64,000 bases of DNA from Rhodococcus sp. 1168 (GTDB taxonomy: Bacteria > Actinomycetota > Actinomycetes > Mycobacteriales > Mycobacteriaceae). The notes beneath the pieces are model-generated. The model ran no database searches. It was not told the DNA's origin and saw only the letters and a program-made list of their open reading frames with translations. The translations under genes were made by a program, and so were the position numbers. Shown piece by piece: positions 62,136 to 64,000 of the stretch (the first letter of the stretch is position 1; every line of letters starts with the position of its first letter). The stretch is from assembly GCF_002091955.1 (NCBI RefSeq), contig NZ_MKKY01000084.1:124001-188000 (forward strand). Reading direction: 5' to 3'.

Positions 62136-62199
62136 GCTGTCGAAAGGGTCAACGGAGGATTCGCGGAATTTGTTCCCGAGGCCGTCCTACACACACGAA

Positions 62200-62230
62200 T
62201 GCGCCGTGACGGCAGTGCCGTCACGGCGCA
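62200..62230 (-). terminator. Terminator of the secreted-protein gene
   Basis: TGCGCCGTGACGGCA and its exact complement around one central base; the inner bases form the loop. It is 24 bases past the stop at 62255. Confidence 0.8.
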
Positions 62231-62254
62231 GGATCGAGGTGAAACCTTCCGCTA

Positions 62255-62752
62255 CTACTCCTCGGTGTCGGCAGGCTCCGGTGCGCAATCGACAGTGAGC
62301 AGGCCGACAGCGACGTTGTTCGTGTAGTTGGCATCGAGTTGCGGCGAGAACACCGCCACGCCGCCCGGGCGCGAGACCCACTCGGTAGCCCCACTCGGCA
62401 CGATTACCTTTTCTGTCTTACCCGGTTCGATCTTCTCGACAGTGGCGGCGCCGTTGACATCGGGCAGCACCGCATAGTTGACGGACACCGCGGACGCGGC
62501 ACCCTTGCCGACGTTCGCGACCGAGATTTCCAGCGCGCCGACCTTCTCACCCTCCGGCTTCTTGTCGTCTTTCGCCACGCAGGCCGTTCCAATCGTGACG
62601 ACGAGATCGGGTGAATCGGCGACCGAGGAACCGAACGGACTTGCAGGTGCTGCGGGCTCTGCGGAGGCGAGGGGCGCCAGGACGACCGCACCCATGGCGG
62701 CGGCAATAGCGGCTGTCGAGGCCAGGGCGGTGGCGCGGGCGATGTGACGCAT
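62255..62752 (-). CDS. Secreted protein of unknown function
   Basis: A 165-residue protein with a clear Sec signal peptide (short basic RHIAR, then Ala-rich core and LAPLASAEPAAPA cleavage area near residue 32). The mature domain of about 125 residues has alternating strands (VGALEISVANVGKGAASAVS, NYAVLPDVNGAATVEKIEPG), resembling an immunoglobulin-like or CARDB-type fold. It contains one pair of Cys that could form a disulfide. It sits alone; no function can be given. Confidence 0.75.
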   Translation of the reverse strand: MRHIARATALASTAAIAAAMGAVVLAPLASAEPAAPASPFGSSVADSPDLVVTIGTACVAKDDKKPEGEKVGALEISVANVGKGAASAVSVNYAVLPDVNGAATVEKIEPGKTEKVIVPSGATEWVSRPGGVAVFSPQLDANYTNNVAVGLLTVDCAPEPADTEE

Positions 62753-63030
62753 GAGAGTCTCCTGTGACAGGTGAGTGTGTTGGTGCAGATGGTGTTCTTG
62801 TTGCCAAATTGACTATTACCTATGCGAACCAGACATTCCATACCAGGCGGTCTCGATTGAGTGACGCTTTGCTTACCGGTCGATCACGTTGCCTCGGAAC
62901 AACATCGATGTAATTCCCGAGCCGAGCACAGTGCACCGGGTTTCGCCTGCGCCCCGACCGGGGATGCTCGGGTCTGCGGACCGTCCGTTCCCTACGTAGG
63001 GTTTGAGGAAAAGCGAGGCTACGGAGGCAC

Positions 63031-64000
63031 ATGGATCCCGAAGTGCAGCACGAACCAAGCGAGATCACCTACGACGAGAAGTTCTATCCGGCCAGACCCC
63101 GACCGCTTCGCCCCTCCGTCCGTCGGGCCAACCGGCTCGGCAACTCCTTGAAGGACAGCGATCCATCCGCCGCCAATAGTGAATACGTCGAATGGCTCAC
63201 CGAGCAGTCGATGCTCAGGGACGCCAAACTCATCGCAGAACAGCTCTCCGGCAAGGGCAGCATGTGGCAAAACCCCTATGCCGACCCCAACCCCCGGGGA
63301 GCCGTCGAGCGCGCGCCCGTCTGGTTCACCGCCTACCCGATCTCGGTGATCAACGCTCCGCAGACCAGCTTTCTGCACACCCTCGGCAACGAAGAGCTCT
63401 GGCAGGCCTTCTCCGACATCGGCATCACCGCCGTCCACACCGGACCGGTCAAGGTCGCCGGCGGCATCCACGGTTGGAAGCCGACGCCTTCGGTAGACGG
63501 CCATTTCGATCGCATCGGGATGCAGATCGATCCCGCGTTCGGCTCGGAGGAAGAGTTTCGACGCCTGTGCGTCGTCGCCGCCGCATACGACGGCATCGTC
63601 ATCGACGACATCGTCCCAGGACACACCGGCAAGGGGGCGGATTTCCGCCTCGCCGAAATGGCAGTAGCCGACTACCCCGGGATCTACCACATGGTGGAAA
63701 TCGAGCCGGAGGACTGGCATCTACTACCGCGTGTCCGCGCCGGTGCCGACTCGCAGAACATCGACGCCGAGGCCGAAGCCAATCTCGCGCGCGCCGGCTA
63801 CATCATCGGTCAGCTTCAACGGGTCATCTTCTACGAGCTCGGAGTGAAGGAAACCAACTGGAGCGCAACGGCTCCCGTCGTCGGCATCGACGGCGTCGAA
63901 CGTCGTTGGGTGTACCTGCACTACTTCAAGGCCGGGCAGCCGTCGATCAACTGGCTCGACCCGTCGTTCGCCGGAATGCGCCTGGTGATCGGCGACGCAT
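63031..64000 (+). CDS. GH13-like sugar hydrolase/trehalose-synthase-type enzyme, 5' part
   Basis: From ATG 63031 (after ACGGAGG) the frame runs off the right edge with 323 residues. YPISVINAPQTSFLHTLGNE, AFSDIGITAVHTGPVKVAGG and the region-I-like IVIDDIVPGHTGKGADFRLA fit an alpha-amylase-family barrel related to TreS-type maltose glucosyltransferases of actinobacteria. The nucleophile and acid-base regions lie further downstream and cannot be checked. It might link to trehalose metabolism as otsA does, but its specific activity is unproven. Confidence 0.75.
   Translation, partial: MDPEVQHEPSEITYDEKFYPARPRPLRPSVRRANRLGNSLKDSDPSAANSEYVEWLTEQSMLRDAKLIAEQLSGKGSMWQNPYADPNPRGAVERAPVWFTAYPISVINAPQTSFLHTLGNEELWQAFSDIGITAVHTGPVKVAGGIHGWKPTPSVDGHFDRIGMQIDPAFGSEEEFRRLCVVAAAYDGIVIDDIVPGHTGKGADFRLAEMAVADYPGIYHMVEIEPEDWHLLPRVRAGADSQNIDAEAEANLARAGYIIGQLQRVIFYELGVKETNWSATAPVVGIDGVERRWVYLHYFKAGQPSINWLDPSFAGMRLVIGDA

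Overview
The window looks like chromosome from a mycolic-acid actinobacterium of the Rhodococcus/Rhodococcoides type (Nocardiaceae). The evidence is high GC with frequent GTG starts, a complete mce4-type steroid importer with KstR-like operators, GTP-dependent PEP carboxykinase, OtsA, a dnaK-grpE-dnaJ-hspR locus with HAIR-like boxes, MbtH, and gene order matching the Mycobacterium tuberculosis otsA-mce4-hsd4A-fdxD-fadE26-fadE27-fadD19-echA19 region. I could not run similarity searches, so family names come from motifs and recalled family sequences.

Layout. 0-12 kb: end of a MarR regulator, a BrkB membrane protein, a NarL-type two-component system divergent from a MacB/FtsX-type ABC pair, an F420-type oxidoreductase, a DUF389 membrane protein, a 38-bp palindrome, an unassigned 259-aa protein, PEP carboxykinase and a DUF5313 protein. 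12.3-24 kb: a steroid catabolic cluster with a TetR regulator, secreted FAD sterol-oxidase-like enzyme, Old Yellow Enzyme, SDR, KshA, HsaA, HsaC and PadR. It then passes into wreckage: a fadD/kstD chimera, a broken ketosteroid isomerase and an esterase scrap, with an intact small CxxC protein and an IclR regulator among them. 24-26.7 kb: a GC-rich cassette of a PhyH-type dioxygenase and two methyltransferases. 26.7-35.7 kb: VOC protein, a pair of 84-bp palindromic repeats, tRNA-Thr(UGU), ThrE-type exporter, MbtH, alpha/beta hydrolase, CsbD and coiled-coil proteins, and a decayed double ABC exporter.

35.9-57 kb: otsA, then the cholesterol-uptake and side-chain region. It holds two Mce-associated proteins, an HSL-type hydrolase, mce4F-E-D-C-B-A and yrbE4B-A, then hsd4A, fdxD, fadE26/27, a nitronate-monooxygenase-like protein, fadD19 and echA19. 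Six KstR-type palindromes sit in its promoter regions. 57-64 kb: a flavin reductase, hspR-dnaJ-grpE-dnaK, a secreted protein and the start of a GH13-like trehalose-synthase-type enzyme.

Working together, Mce4 imports sterol; FadD19, EchA19, FadE26/27 and Hsd4A act on the side chain; KshA, HsaA and HsaC act on the rings; PEP carboxykinase links the resulting acetyl-, propionyl- and succinyl-CoA to gluconeogenesis. The ring cluster is incomplete here: there is no intact kstD, hsaB, hsaD or kshB in the window, so those functions must come from elsewhere. The best candidate for something undescribed is the dioxygenase/two-methyltransferase cassette at 24.0-26.7 kb. The 9145-9182 palindrome, the 84-bp palindromic repeats and the 10-residue repeat expansion in HspR are the next most unusual features.
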